Source: Zonotrichia leucophrys gambelii (taxonomy: Eukaryota > Chordata > Aves > Passeriformes > Passerellidae). Taken from it: a stretch of DNA of 64,000 nt. Shown in pieces: positions 35,501 through 50,500 of this stretch. The stretch's first letter is position 1. Every line of letters starts with the position of its first letter. Under the pieces are notes generated by a model. The model searched no databases, had not been told where the DNA came from, and saw nothing but the letters and a program-made list of their open reading frames with translations. The position numbers and the translations under genes are program-made. The DNA is taken from assembly GCF_028769735.1 (NCBI RefSeq), contig NC_088171.1, positions 59,613,613 to 59,677,612 on the forward strand, read 5' to 3'.

Positions 35501-38500
35501 TCAATTATTCTTTTTATGTAAGTGAAATGAAACTGATTCTTTTTCCCAGTACTTAGGCAGCTTACCAACACAGCTTTCACATGCAACCTGCTCTTGCGGT
35601 TCTGAGAGCTGTCAGTTGTGAGAAGTTACAGTCTTATACAGTCAAAACCGATAAATACATTTCTTTATTCTATTACCCAAGCCTATCACCTGTTACCATA
35701 CTCCCTGTGCACTTGCACTTTGGTCAACCAGTCCAATGACCTGACATTTAAATTCATTTATAGATGGATGCATGAAAACGGAATTAAAAAAGGGCACTAT
35801 ATTCTGGACAACATGGAGAAGGTAGGTGGATGAATAAGAGTCTTAACAGCTCTCTGAGTGGCTTTGGATTTTATTGTACACATGCCATATACACACTTTC
35901 ACATGTACTTCCTTGGAACTTAGCACAACTTCTGCAAACCTTTTAAAGAGGTCTGCTGCTTGCCTCTGCAAAGTCTGGTGTAATCAGACCATGGTTTGAC
36001 TAAGGTTTAAGTTACTCTTGATTTCAGTTGTTATTACTTACAAGGACAATAAAAAGAAGCTGTTAGGTCACAGGGACAGAGAACAGGGACAAACACAAAC
36101 ATATGCACAGCTCTCAGCTATGTAACTTGGGGAACCATATCAGTAAACCAGCTGCTGCAACACGACCAGGGTGCTCTCAATGCTGCACATATTCACATTA
36201 ATGGAAATCTATGTGGCAAACGTGGATAGTGTTCTCTCAGAGGAAATATCACGGTAGCTTCAGCTCCATTTTAAACACAAAACCCTGTGATCCTCACTGA
36301 GATTTGTACCAGCTGAAGCTGGTCTGGGAGATTTTCTTTATTGTTTTCACCCTGTATGTGCACAGGTTCTACAGTATCTTCTTCTAAGGCTATGCAGATC
36401 CCTCTCTCCAGAGAACTGATAATGAGACTTCCCCCATCATATAGTGCATAACCAACCCAGTGTGACTTGGTGCACTCATCCCAGGTTTTGGTAGTGTACC
36501 CATGATAAATGCATGGAAAACATGGATGACACCAAGCCCACAGTGTTATTTAACCAGTTAGTTTGCTGTATTTATTACCAGGAATTGTTACTGTTGCTTT
36601 GACTTACCCTACCATTAGGAATCCTTGGTACAAGGGAACAGATGCAAAGTAGAAGACTGATGAAAATACAGCCTTGAAAAAGCAGATAATTATTTATTTA
36701 ATATAATTCTACGTACAAAATGATACAATATAGAAAAAATAACAATACTGACATTTGTGACATTTCAAAGACAGACATAGGGATTTAACTATTCAGAAAA
36801 CAAAGTATTAAATACCTGCATAGTTGAAATAATAAGGCCTCGGTGCATGACAAATTGACCAAGTGCTGCTGATCGTTTGTAACTGTTTCGGCCATGTACC
36901 ATCAGCAGCCTACCTATGTGTTTAAACTGTGTGATAGAAAAGTCAGCTGCTAGAGAAGCTTGTTTTCCCTCCTAGAAAAAAAGAAAAATATTTCAAATAT
37001 GAATCCCAGTGTAAAAGATGTGTATCAAGTTTCAAAATCCTAAGCAATAATTAATTTTAAAAGACAAGTTTGTTCCTTCTTTGAGAATCAACCCTACAAT
37101 GAGACACGACAATTTTTTGTGCATATTCTAAGATGCAGTGTGCTGTAACAAATAAGTTTAATTGCTTCTCTTGCTTCTTACAGGTAAATGCTGCACAGAA
37201 ACAACTATAATTCTTCCTGCTTTTAAAAAGATAAAGCAGAAGACATACAAGCAAAAACACTAAAGACTAAGCATTCTTATAATCTTGCAGAATACTTTAA
37301 TTGGAAATGATCAATTCACTATTGTTTAAGAATAAAGCATCTAATCACATTCTACTAGGCTTCTATGTGACACACATTTCATAATGAAACTGTTAACATT
37401 ACCTTGCCTTCAATTCCAATTCCACAGTCTGCTGCTTGGATCATGCTGACATCATTTCCTCCATCACCTGGAAAATGTCACTGCAATATTCAGTTCTTCA
37501 GAGGTTTTATTCTCCTGGCCTTACAGTAATTGAGAAACCTCTTACATGCCTTTAAATTCTTACAAATAATCTATGACTTATGATTAATTACTTCAGTAAT
37601 CAAGACTTTCCTGCAGAATAGAGAAGATAACCACATCTTTCTCACGGGATAGCATTTTTGCCATAACTATGCAATACCTGGCTGCTGGTAAAGGTTGGTA
37701 AAGAGGTCTCTCTGGTTTTGTTTCAGCTATTTCTCTGTGGTGCCACCTGCTGTTTACATTTTTACAGATTTTCCTAGGAGGATTGTGCCCAGTTACCTAT
37801 TGCACATGTGCGTTTCCCGGTGTGGTGCTGTAACAGTTTCACAATGTGGGCTTTCTGCGTGGGAGAGCATCGGCAGCACACCACAGCAGGACACTGACAA
37901 GCCAGCTCCACAAATTCATGCTCATAATACTTCAGACAAACCTGAGGGGGAAAAAAAAAATGCTTGGATTTATTTACAATTAAATATTACTACATGTAGC
38001 CCAACTCAAAAACACAGTATAAAGATTTTTTATTGTGTTTTCCATGTACAACATCTAACTGGAAGGAAAAAAAAGAAAGATTCTCCTGACTGTGGCTTTA
38101 TTATTTTTTAAATCAAAGAGATTGAGCAGCAAAGTGCTTTGAGGTTAAGAGAACAGACAGTACTAAAGCATGCTGTATACAAATTCCATTCCTATTACTG
38201 TACAGAAGACTAGAAACCCAGTAACATTTACAACATATATCATCTAATTCACACACAGTGATAAGCAAAAGTTTCTCTAAGGACTACTTAAAAGTATGGG
38301 GAAATACTTGAAAAAAGAGCATGAAGGTGCTGATACATTACTTTCTGACCATAAGCATATAAATAATTTGACCAAAACCAAGTTTTTACCTCAAGTGAGT
38401 CCCCAGATATCACCAAGGCACAGTCATGCTTCCTCCTAAAAGCATTTAGTTCTAAGTGAGCCTCTCCTCGAGTGACAACCTTCAATAAAAACCACTCAGT

Positions 38501-41500
38501 TAAATGATTTTGTTATATTCTTAAAAAAACCCCTGCCTAAACAAATCAAGTTTTGAGAACTCATACCCAGAAGCCTTGGTTCAAGGGTTTTATCCCATTG
38601 CAAGTCTAATACCCATGGAATTTTACTATAAGCCTCAAGCCTTATGAATTGACAGAGTAATCCTCAAACAAGTAAAATCTATGTAGTCGGCTTAAGTGGT
38701 TCCTCACCAAAGTTTGCTAGGGCTAAAATAGTGCTGAATTAATGACATTAAAATATCTGAATTTTGAGCTGGCCTGAGTCTTTTCATCCTGGCATGTCTA
38801 GAGAAAAACAGAAAACTTTCCCAAGCAAACCTTAATTGTTTTGTTTATTAACCAGCAAAATATGCTCTTAGAATAACATAAAGTGTCCCTATTAATTGTT
38901 CCTTCAGTTTCAGGAAGGAAAACCAGGCACAGATTTCAAAGGGACATAAAGATGCTCATTAGTACTAATCCTTTTGGATCTTGCATGACTCTGAAGACAA
39001 GATCAAGTGGCATAACATGAAAGAATTACATCATAGATTTTAAAAATTTACATAATTGTTTCAGAAAAGCCCAGCTGTGAAGTGCAAAAAACAGTCAAAT
39101 GTTACTAAATGCATTTTAGAAAGTTTTGAACTATAAACAGAATACACAAAATTGAAATTATAATCAGATTTTGAGGAGACTGGCAGATTTGGGTGTGGTG
39201 GTGGGGGGGTTTTTTGTGTGTTTTTTGGTGGGTTTTTTGTTTGTTTATTTTTAATTTTTTTCCCCATAAATATCAATGTATTTTAGAGCTACCATGCTAG
39301 ACAAACTACCAAGCACAGAATAAAATAAAAGGTCTGATTACACTTTTAATTTTGTCTCTGTCAACAGATCACATTGATTAAAAAACTTTTAAGATATATG
39401 AATCTTAATTACATTGAATGTGAAGTTTTGTCCTTGACCCACAACTACCCAGCCATTGCAGTTCAAAGAACCTTTCTCTCTCCAGATGGGTTCTACTACC
39501 CATAAAATTTGAGTTACATTAAAAACTGCAGAGAAAAACTCATACACATGCCCCAATTCAGAATCTTTTTCCTTCTTTTCCACAATTAAGCATGAAAAGA
39601 GAAACCTCCTTGTCTGGCAGCTGTTAGGAAGACCAGCCTGTGTTGGCCTAGTACATTCTTTCTGCATTGCAGAGATGAAGAGATGTCAGCACTTGTGCAC
39701 ACTGATGAGCAGTGATTTTCCTCTCTGTTCTACATTTCAACCTAAGAGAACGCTTTTTTTTTTTTAATTTGTAAATACCTCCAGAATTACAAACTATAGA
39801 AGCTGAGACTTCTATGAATAAACAGTTTTTTTAAAAACGAAACACAGCTTTTTGGAAAGAGAGTAGCAAAAGGTTTTATCGTTCTAATTTATAACTACAG
39901 TAGAAGTGTTATAGTGCTTGATATTTTCTTACATTAATTCAGTAGTTATTTCTTTGCAACAAGTATAGCCACAGAAGGAATTCTGTATAAATGTGTTTTC
40001 TAACTAATTTAAAACTGTATTCTAAGTTAACACGGCTTTATGCTGATCTCTTATTACCAGTCAAGGTAACGAAAATAAAAATCTGACTCAACTAAATACA
40101 TTTTGTTCAGGAAGACTTAATTTGTGGTGTTACAATGTGGAAAGGTCAACAAAAATTGATCTGAAGTTTTATCAGAAGCATTAATAATTTAATTGCAAAT
40201 AGTAGTCTGCAGGGCCTAATTTGCCATTCTGATGCTTCAGAAGAAAATGCATTTACATGTAAATTATATTCATATAATTATTTCTGTAGGTGCAAGTGGT
40301 TCATTTAGAACAAACAGATGCATTATGTCTGATCACACAGCATCAATCAATGTCTGGAAAATCTATTTTTGTTTGGCTTCAGTCAAGTGAATAGCACACA
40401 TATAAAATATATAGAAGAAGATTCAGTTTACTTTTCTAACAATTACTTAAATAGTCTGTTGGTAAAATGCACATATATATAATGACATGAAAAAAATTTC
40501 TCATACTAATTTGATCTCTGTTTACAGAGGGATGTTCACAGTTTCATTCAGGATTAATTCTGCTTGAGTCTAAAGAGTTCTATCAATGAAAATGCTAAAA
40601 CAAGCAAGAATGACATTCAGACAGCCTAAATCCATGGACTGTTTCTTAGTGGCTCAGTACCTCACCTCACCCAGACCCCTCCATCACTATTTAGAGGTAT
40701 CTTGCTATGTCTCTTATGAAGGGTGTAAAATGTCTGTTGAATCTGGCTCACCCACACACAGCTACAAATATTTCTACAGCACATCGCCAAGTCTAGAAAA
40801 CAACACCCTTAAATGCTTTGTCATTTTACTGCCTTGAATAATGACCTAAGTACTACCCTCTGGACCATTACAGTGACACTCAGTACAATAACCCAACAAC
40901 TTCCAACAGCCAGCCAGCTACTAATTGAATACAGCAACGCTACTGTTAGCCATCCTTTGATGAACCAACAAAAAAAGTTTGAACTATACTTACAGGTCTG
41001 AAAATATGAATATCTTGATTTCTAGACACTAAGTGAGAACTTTTTGCAATGCAAGTTGCTGTCTCCAGTTTGTCTCCTGTCAACATCCATATCTGCAAAA
41101 AAATGTAAGAGTTTATTTCTTTGGACATTAGCGAATTGTCTGTTCTCCAAATCTAAGTGACATCTCTCTCCAACTTTTCTCTGGCACCTTTTTGGATTAA
41201 GTTATCCAAGAAAATATACTGACTTGTGCATTTTAAAGTAAAATTAACTAACAGTTTTTACTACAATAATATGCAAAGCAGAAAAGAAATGTCTTTACTT
41301 TTTGCAGCTCCATTCTCACAAGGGCCAATGTCCCTATGTATATGAAGACAAAGTAAAGCTCTGGGAAACATAAAATCCTTTCCCTATGGTCCTGACATGA
41401 CCTTGATCAGAAAAGTGAGCATACAGATTACATTTGTCAGCAAAATGATGCAACACAACCAATCTCTGACCCTGGTGATAATCTCAGGAAGCAGCAGCCA

Positions 41501-44500
41501 AGCCATGAGACAGCAAATCTTGGAGCATAAGCTACAGTCCCAACATTCTGAAAAGATCCTGCCCACTGACCACGCAGAACTGAGGAGGCAGTAAAGATTA
41601 AGGGATAAAGTTGTTATGTTCCCATCGTGTGACAGCTCTCTCAGCCCCTTAACACCAAGAAGGTTTGTTAGTATGATGACTAGTTAGGAAGATGACTTGG
41701 TCACCAGTGTAAGGAAATTGTCATCGCATCCCAAAATTCTCCTGGTTTGCTTTGACCTCCTGAGCTGCCCTTCCAGCAGATAACGGAGGGGCTGAAGTCC
41801 AGCACAAGCAGCATATGCAAAATATCCCACTGTGTCCGACTCAGTTTAACCAATGCAAAGTCATTACAACTATTTGGAGTAGAGTTTGACACTGCTTAAA
41901 GCAAAATGTTTATAATCTTGCCCCCTCCCCTCAGATACTGTTCATATATTTACTTGAAACCCTCCCTCAAATAAATTGTATATGCATTACGTGCATATAT
42001 ATGTGCAATTGATAGGAGTCTAGCAAACCAACTCTTCTGCATGGCTTTTCATGTCATCCCTTTAACATGAACTGAACAAACTCCAAGGGCAGTTCTGAAT
42101 TCTAGTTCAAATAATTCACGTTTTGATCTCTGCTGAAACTTCTTACGAGCACCAAACCCGAAAACATTGTTGTCACACAAATCTTGTGCCAAACTCAGTC
42201 AGTGACAGCAAGGACAGTTTACTGTAGACAGCCTGGGGATAAATGACTGAGACACACATTCATCTATCCATTGGTAGTTTTCCTACAGAAGTAAGTTTGA
42301 GACTGATGAAACCTTGTAGGCAAGGGAACTTTGCACACAGTGTCTTGTTTGTTTCTGCTAGTTCATGCCCAGAATGTGCTGGGGACTTGACACATTTCTT
42401 ACTTTGAAAGAAACTAAATACGGACAAATATAAGTTACGTCTTGATTTAAAAAGTTAATAAATGATAACCTGTTATGTCAGCAATATGTGTTAAGTACCT
42501 TTATTCCAGCATTCCTTAGCATCTCTAGAGTTGGTCTAACATCTGCTTGCAGCTGATCTTCTACTCCAGTGAGACACAGTAATTCCATTTCTCGCTCCAA
42601 ACTCTCTACAACAGCAGCAACCTTCAGGTTTCTGTCATGTATGCTTAGCTTTGCTTGGTTATATCGACTCTGTTTGCACAAACACAAAACCACTTAGAGT
42701 TTGCTACGACTCATAAAGTATACATTCAGTCTACCACTCAAGTGATAGCATGGATCCATTAGGCTAAATGTTTGTCTTTATATATCTTTAATGAAGAACA
42801 AGGCTAAAGAAGCAATTTTACTTTACATCCACTGTTATACAGGGCTCTTCTGACAATGCACCTAAAGAGAATGCCTCCTGAAGAACTATTAAGAACTAGG
42901 CATCACAGCTTCAAAGGAGGACAGGCCTTATCTTTGAGAACAAGTAGGTTTTTTAGGTCATGTTGAACCTACAAAAGTAACATTACATTAGCTTCTGGGA
43001 AAACACTGTCCAATCCAATAATAAAGCAAATAGGACCCTGCAAATATGACTGCAGAACCGTCATTAATGAATGACAAAGCCTTTAACAGATTGTGGACAA
43101 TATCTCAATTATCTGTTTTTTAAATATGAATAATCTTTTTCTGCAATCTTAAACAATAAAATAGAGGAATGTTCTCCTTGAAGTAATTAAACATGATCGT
43201 AAGCAGAAGATCACTCTGTCCTTTCATACCTCAAAATCTTGATACTGTTCTTCAGTAAGTGATTTTTTGGCAACAACCAGTGTGCGCAGTCCTTCTCGTG
43301 CCATATTACCACACTAAATGAACCAAAGCACAGAACAGTCATGCAAATATTCAAATCTGTGTTCATGATTTCTACTGTATGCTAACAGGGTGTATCTGTA
43401 GCTTTGGCGTGTCTTTAGACTCTTAAAATACTCTGGAGAAGCCACAAACAGGATGAAAAGCAATTATACTCCAGGTGTCCCAAATGAAGTGGTTTGATAT
43501 CAGTAAGTCAATTAGATCTCCTCTCCTAGCTTAAAGAAAATATCTTTTAGGTTGAAGCTTTAAAATAAATTAAAACTACCTTTGAGGCACATAACAGAAT
43601 TCAATTTCTTTTTTCACTGAATGTATCCCTTATCAGAAAAGCATCTACACATTAAAAATAGCCATGGAATAGCATGTCTTAATGAAAAACAGGGCTCTCC
43701 AGTGCAAACACTTATTGATTTGACCTCATAAAGCTAAATAAATTAAACAAGTATCTTACAATTAATTGTGCATCATTATCGCCAAAAGTAATTTTTATGA
43801 CATTTTGCTAGGTCTTGAGGGAGTTTAATTTATTCATGTCCCTGAATAAATCAAACTGCCCTGCAGCAGATATTGATTCATATTGCCAATACCATTATGA
43901 ACATACATGGTGTAATCATTGTATTAACATATTGGCTGTATGTAGGGTCAAAAATAAGATGATTGCTGGTACCTACTAGAACACATACTGAAAAATATTA
44001 ATCAGGTTTGAAATTTAGTCACTAACTATTTTATTTGAAGTTTAATAAATGTGGTAAAAAGAAAATATTTTGGACACAATGCTTGTCAAAGTCTATAATT
44101 CATAATCATACCTCACTGCAGATTTTGATCAAACAAGGGATAAAAAGATTTATGGCAGAATACTTCTCAGCAGTAATTAGGTTTTATGTGAAAGGTCAGT
44201 CAATGAAAAACAACTTTCCTTGTTTTAAGTAGGAACGTGTCCTGCTACTACTACCAGCTTCACTTTTCTTGTATGTTACTCAAGAATTGGAAATAGTTAT
44301 AATCCCTTAAAACCCATTCAGGATATCCATAACTGAAGTTCAAAATCCATTACTGCATTGCCTCAGATTGTCCTTTCAACATCCCAATACCATCTGATAT
44401 ATTTGAGATTTTAAATTTTTATAAAATAATAATTTTTGTAAATGTTGATTTTCTTTCTTACCTCTTCTTCTAACCAATCATTGTACTGTACAATAGTGGA

Positions 44501-47500
44501 CATGGCAACATCTGCACCCTTCATGTAAAATGTAATTTCTCCTGAAGATTCATCCTAAAATTTTACAAAAGAAATGGGAAGGGGTGGGGGGGTGGGAGAG
44601 GAATATCTGTTTATAAAGTCAAAACAATTACCTACCAATAACTTAATTGCCTTCTGAAGCACTCAATAGGTTCCCATTTATAAAAGACAAAGTACCTTGT
44701 CAAGAAGTGGGTAGGTTGTATTACTTGATGTTACTATTTCCAGTGTTATCTCTGATTCCACTGAGATACATGTCTGCTATTTCCATGTAAGAGGATCAGT
44801 TCTAACTGAAGTCCACAAGCATAAGAGATTCTCAGCACCCCTAAACTAAATTTTAAAATATCAATGTTATCCCCTCCAACTTGTATTTTGTTTCTTGGGT
44901 GGCAAATACCAACCCAAAACAGAAAGCTCTGTATGTTTGAAATACCTGGTAATTAAAAATTTACAAATAACTTAGTGTATATACTTGTTACACATTTTAA
45001 TGATGCAACACTCATTGCATAGTCAGTGAATCCACACACAGGCAAATGCAATCAATGAATTCCTGTGGCATTGTCTGTTGCAGAAGGAGTGAATCAGTCT
45101 GATCTGCCAGCATTTTTAAAAAAATCAAACCAAACGCCCAGAAAATGCCCCAAATTACCCTAACTATGATGCCCATGCGCTTGCTCTCAGAAGTGAAGGG
45201 GAAGATCTGCAGGATATAATATGTGAGGATGTGCCCACCAGGGGTCTTCAGCTGCATTGAGGTCAGATCCCTGTTAACCAGAGTGAGACCCACACTCTCT
45301 GTCCACTGCACCAGAGCTACCTAAAGAACAAAGGAAAAAAAAAAGAAAGAAAAAAGAGACATATTTAAATTATTAAAATGTGAAAGGTCTGCGACACTGT
45401 TACATAAGTTAAAACCAAAGAACTGTTGCTAGGGTGAAAGTATAAACTCTTCCAAGAATCTAGGGAAAAAAACAAGGGAACAGCAGCAGACTGAGTATAA
45501 AATATTAACACATCAAATTATGTGTGTCCCTTGAAGAGCTTACAAAATTTTTTTATGAAGAATATAAAACCTTCTTCAGCTTATTGCTGAATATGAGGTA
45601 CTCTCAATATATTGTTTAGAAATAACTATTCTAATAAATACCCACACGTATTCAAGAATAAATTAAGGAAATCAAGTAGAAATTTTGCAAAATGAGATGA
45701 TGATTTCTATATCAACAAGACCATTATGTACGTAAAACTCTTTGGGAGAATTTCAATATAAAATATTTTGTTAAATCTAGAGTTACATGCAAGATGAGAC
45801 AATTTAATTGGTAATAAATAGGAAAGCAAAGGACCTTATTTTTAGTTTACTTTACTTACTTGCATAATATCAATACTTTGTTTCAACAGTAATATGACTT
45901 CTGACATCAAATTAGATGGAAATCAACCTTACAATACTGCATCCCACAAAATCACATGGGAAAGTCCCTTTTCCAAAATTTTGCTGCTTTGAAGTGCATG
46001 ACATCTAGCTTCAACACTTTTCTGTATTATACTTTAAATATCTATCACCACCACCATCTGATTTATTCCTTCAAAAAACGAATATTTTAGGAAAACTGTT
46101 TTACTGATTTTACTGTTTTGTATACAAGACACATTCCATATCTCATGTTTTTTTTCTGATTAAAGAAAACTTCTCCTCAATCAGCTTTTAGTTTTCCAAA
46201 GGTTAATCTTTACTGGAAACCAGATTTTTAAATCACTGGAAAGTTAACTATAATGAAGTTCACATGATTTTTATGGATCCTGGATTTTTATGGATTAATA
46301 GGCTCTGCTATTAATCTCAGGCAAGATGAAAAAAATAAACATCAAGCATTCTGATAAAAAACATGCAAGTAGAAAATTCCCTAGGTAAGTTAAATGGACA
46401 TGATGGTCACTAAGAATTTCACACAAAGCGAATAAAACACCTCAGCTTCTAAGAAAATTTAAAATTGGAACAAAATCCTGTATGAACCTGTAAAAACCCT
46501 AGTAATGCCATTTGTGTAGGCATCACCAGATGAAAATACAGTGAGATGCAGTAACTGAAGAGAATAGAGCACACTTTGAAAAGGATCATTTTAAATTCTT
46601 GAAAACTGCAGGAAGCCTTTTTACAAACTTTTCTTCTTTACCAGAAGTAGCTTATAAGCTGTAAATGATCCAGTACTTCCAAGGTTAATTTTCAATTTTC
46701 ACAGTGAAGGGTTACTATTACATTCTGACCTGTAAATTGCATCTTTCTACTAAAACCCTATCATCTTATTTGTGTCCCTTTGCAGCTAGGACTAAAGTGT
46801 TCTATATTTGGTGACTCAGATCTGTTTATTATATTTATGCTTGGCTTCACATACCATTTAAATTAGCATTTTGCAGCACAGTCATTTTGTATTCTTATAC
46901 CTGGCCTATACACAACTGCATATTTATTTTTTCTTTTAAATTGATCAGGGCAAATACCATACAAGAAACAGTCAATAAGGCTCAAGAGTCAAACAGATGC
47001 CTACAAGGACACTGAAAAACTTGAGAGAAAGACGGGTTTGACTCCCATCACTCAGAATGAATCAGAGCAGCACCCAAAACAATACAGCCAGATCTTACCA
47101 TTGAAATACATGAAGCTTTTGGAATGCAGAAATTTTTTTCTCAACAAGTATTTCACAAATTAACATCTACATTGTAAATCCTAACAAATACACATATACT
47201 AAAAGGCTGGCTATAGAGAGTTCAGAGAAAAGAGTCTTAGGCTAGTCTCTCTTCTTGAGGTTGCCCCTCTACAAACACATTCTCTTCTCTTCAATACATT
47301 TCGGAACCTTTACATTAAAATGGTCTTGCAATCTAGTGTGCCTAAATCAAGAACTCCTAGAATACCAGGAAAATGCAGCAGCTGCGGCTTCTACAGAGCT
47401 CGACATATTGGATGAAGGCAGATAAAGCAATTAAAGGTTGGACAAGCATAAAAGGCTTTAATGGTGATGCTACCACTTTGTTCTAAAATATTCCATTGCA

Positions 47501-50500
47501 ATGTTAATATTTATTTGCAGATAATTGTTAATTTGCTGACACACAAACAGATGAAATGTGTCAAGTTTCCTGAGTCCAGATTAGGGACTTATTTGAATGT
47601 TTTATGGATCTTCTCTGGCTTATCACAAAGCTTCCCTTCTAGGGAAACTGGCTGCCTGGGAGACATAAGGATGTTGGTGGGTAAATGGTCTTCCCATTAC
47701 TGAGACACAGGTATGCAGTGAACCCACTAACTGTGTGATGTTCCTAGGGCAGGTAATGCATATGGAGGCAAAGAGATTTGTGGTTGCTAACTTGCTAATT
47801 TTCTTCCTCCTCAGTAGCAACCCCAAGTGTAAAAGATGATCATTCACCTCTCACATGACAATGTCAAAGATGCAATTGTCCAAAGGAACAATTGGAAAAG
47901 AAAGGAGCAAATAATTGCATTGTGAAACAGAAATGCAACAGATCTGATGCAAACCAGTGAGAAATACCACCTAGTGCTCTTACCCTAAATCTTTCAGATG
48001 CTTCCATTTACCACATGCCCACTCTTGAACCATGGCTGCTTCTGTCAGCAGTCTCCCCACTAAAGGCCACCCAACATTCTGAGCTTCTATAGTTCACAGA
48101 TCCAAACAGCAAACTCTTCAATTACCAGGGCACAGATTTCCACTCAAATTCAGAGATTTCATAAGGAAACTCTCCCAAATTAAGCAGTAACTGTGCAACC
48201 CACAACATCACCTAGAGCAGTAGCAGCTCAAGAGTCAGAAGCAGCTTCTCTCAGTAGGAGTGTGTCTAACTCAGTCACCTGAGGAATGAGTGCATTTCCA
48301 GAAGGGCACAAAGAGGTGAAATTTCAAAAGCACCATTCATGTCCATGTTTTGGGGATATTATCATCCCATTTTTTTTAGAAATGTTCTTTTATGGAACCA
48401 AATCAAACCACACATAGCTTTTGCACTGGGTTAGGGTTGACCTGTACAATAATAATCTTGACTGCAGGTTTCCATCACAGGACATGCTCTGTTCACCATA
48501 CTTGGATCCTGTGGGGTGTACACCTCATCACTAAGGTCACAACCTCCAGCAGCCTGGCTATCATACTGCTTTTCTTTCCTTATGGCCCAGGCTATCATTT
48601 CTGCTCCCTAGCAGAAATATTGAACTGCTCAACATTTACAGTACTTGTTGCTCAAAACAGTTTATGAACAAATAATTGTCACTTTCAATGTACAATATTC
48701 TTTTTTGAGCTAACAGTAGTTTAAGAAAAAGTCCCACTGCCTCGTGGCTGCAGTTGGCAGCTCTCCACCTCACAGGGACCAGTTTAGGAGTTGCACCATA
48801 GCTGTACTCATATCTTTCCTGGAGCCCTGCTGTGAACCTGGTCACTTTAACCAAAAAAGAATCTGCATTAATAAAGTCTTCAATGTTTTTAGCATATATG
48901 AGGGAGCAATTTGCAGGGCAAAAAAGAAGGACTAGACATGGGAATTTTGTTAGCCAGTTTTGCTGCTTAGAAGAATTCTCATGTAACCCACTTGTATTCC
49001 TTTCAGTGTTTAAGAGCATCACTTCAGACAATAGGAACTGCTTTCAAAATCAAACTGTCGTATAAGTTGTACAGACATTGTAAGTGGGGTATTTTTAAGT
49101 TAAGGCTATTGCTTTGGAAACAGAAAAGAAGCAGTGAGCTATCCTTTCCCCACTGCCTGAGTGTTTCCAACCATTTCCATTGGGACTGTTCAACATCTCA
49201 TATCTGTTTCCAATCAGTGGTTTGGTTTGTTTATATTTATAAACAACCATTTTATGCAAACTAACATTTGCAGTCCATCACTTTTCATAAAAAAACCTTC
49301 ATAATTAAAAGAAAATTATTAACTTAAAAATACAGCTTGATCATGTGAAAAAACTACCAATCGATATTCAAGACAAGCTATGGAGTAGTTATTCTTTGTG
49401 GGTCTCGAAGGTCACGCAAGTGATGGTTTTATGCTACTGAGTGATTTGCTTTTCACAATACATTGACAAAACAACACAATTAGTCTTGCTTCAATAAGCA
49501 CACACAATAAAATGAATTAAACAATACAACATGTCTCATACATTACAGCTTCACTTTTGTAAACACAAAAGCTGCTTCACTAAGGGCATATAATTTCCCT
49601 GTCTGTTTTTAAATGATTGGCTTTGTATCCTTGTAATTAATTTTAGCAACTCTGTTGTCTCTGGACAGAAACGCTGGAATTAAATAACTGACCACACTTC
49701 AAGGTAGTATTTAAATATTCAAGATCCTGGAATTAGAAATGCTTGAGACTATAACAGTGCAGGACAAAGCATAACCAATAAATGGCTGGTTTATGAGAGT
49801 AAGCAGTCATTAAAAATCATGACTGATCAACCTTTTCTGACTAAGGGGAGCAAAGGTCTTCAAAGGCTCCTGTTCATTGCATGCCCTGAATTGCTTGGGT
49901 CTCTGACCTTTGAACTCTATCACTTTGCCTACTTAGCTTATATCCTTTCATGATTGTTCATTACATTAAGGTAGCTGGCTTTCTACAGATGAGCTGAACC
50001 CACACCTATGATGGCAAAGTCGAAGCTGAGTTTTGGTATGGCTTTTTTTCCTTTTAGTTTTTTTTTTTTTTCCATCCAGTGGGTTCTCAGTGAATGTTTA
50101 TTGTTTGCTATGCTACAGCTGTAGAGGACAAGTGACAGACAAATGAAACTTTCCACTCTTTCAGAGAAAATGAAATATTGATCACTTATCATAAGAAACA
50201 AAGAGCCAGGCATAAGTAGGATTTGCATTATGAATACAAAATCAGTTACTTATCTCAGGTTACTCTAACAATGAATAAATACATCTTTTATGATGAATGT
50301 ACCTACTTCTAAATGTGCATACTTTGTTATGGTCATATTATATCTGTATATGGATGCATGCATATATGCACAGATGTGAGAAATTTCAAAAGAGTTCCTC
50401 AAGTCAATTAATTAAGTGTGCAGCGTGGTCAGCATATTGCTGAGCTGTTTCTTATACCTTCCGACATGGAAGAATAGTTTATACTTACATACTGTTCTCT

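Larger units (their letters stand above)
30271..44461 (-). other. ATP9B: Remaining ATP9B introns between 44.5 and 30.3 kb
   Basis: The exon-to-exon introns are, from 44461 downward: 1148, 560, 1406, 2514, 448, 329, 431, 143, 1165, 1644, 679 and 2478 bases. They are compact, as in birds. I see no intact mobile element, RNA gene or extra exon in them. Low-complexity runs include a G/T-rich stretch near 39190-39265. Confidence 0.6.
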
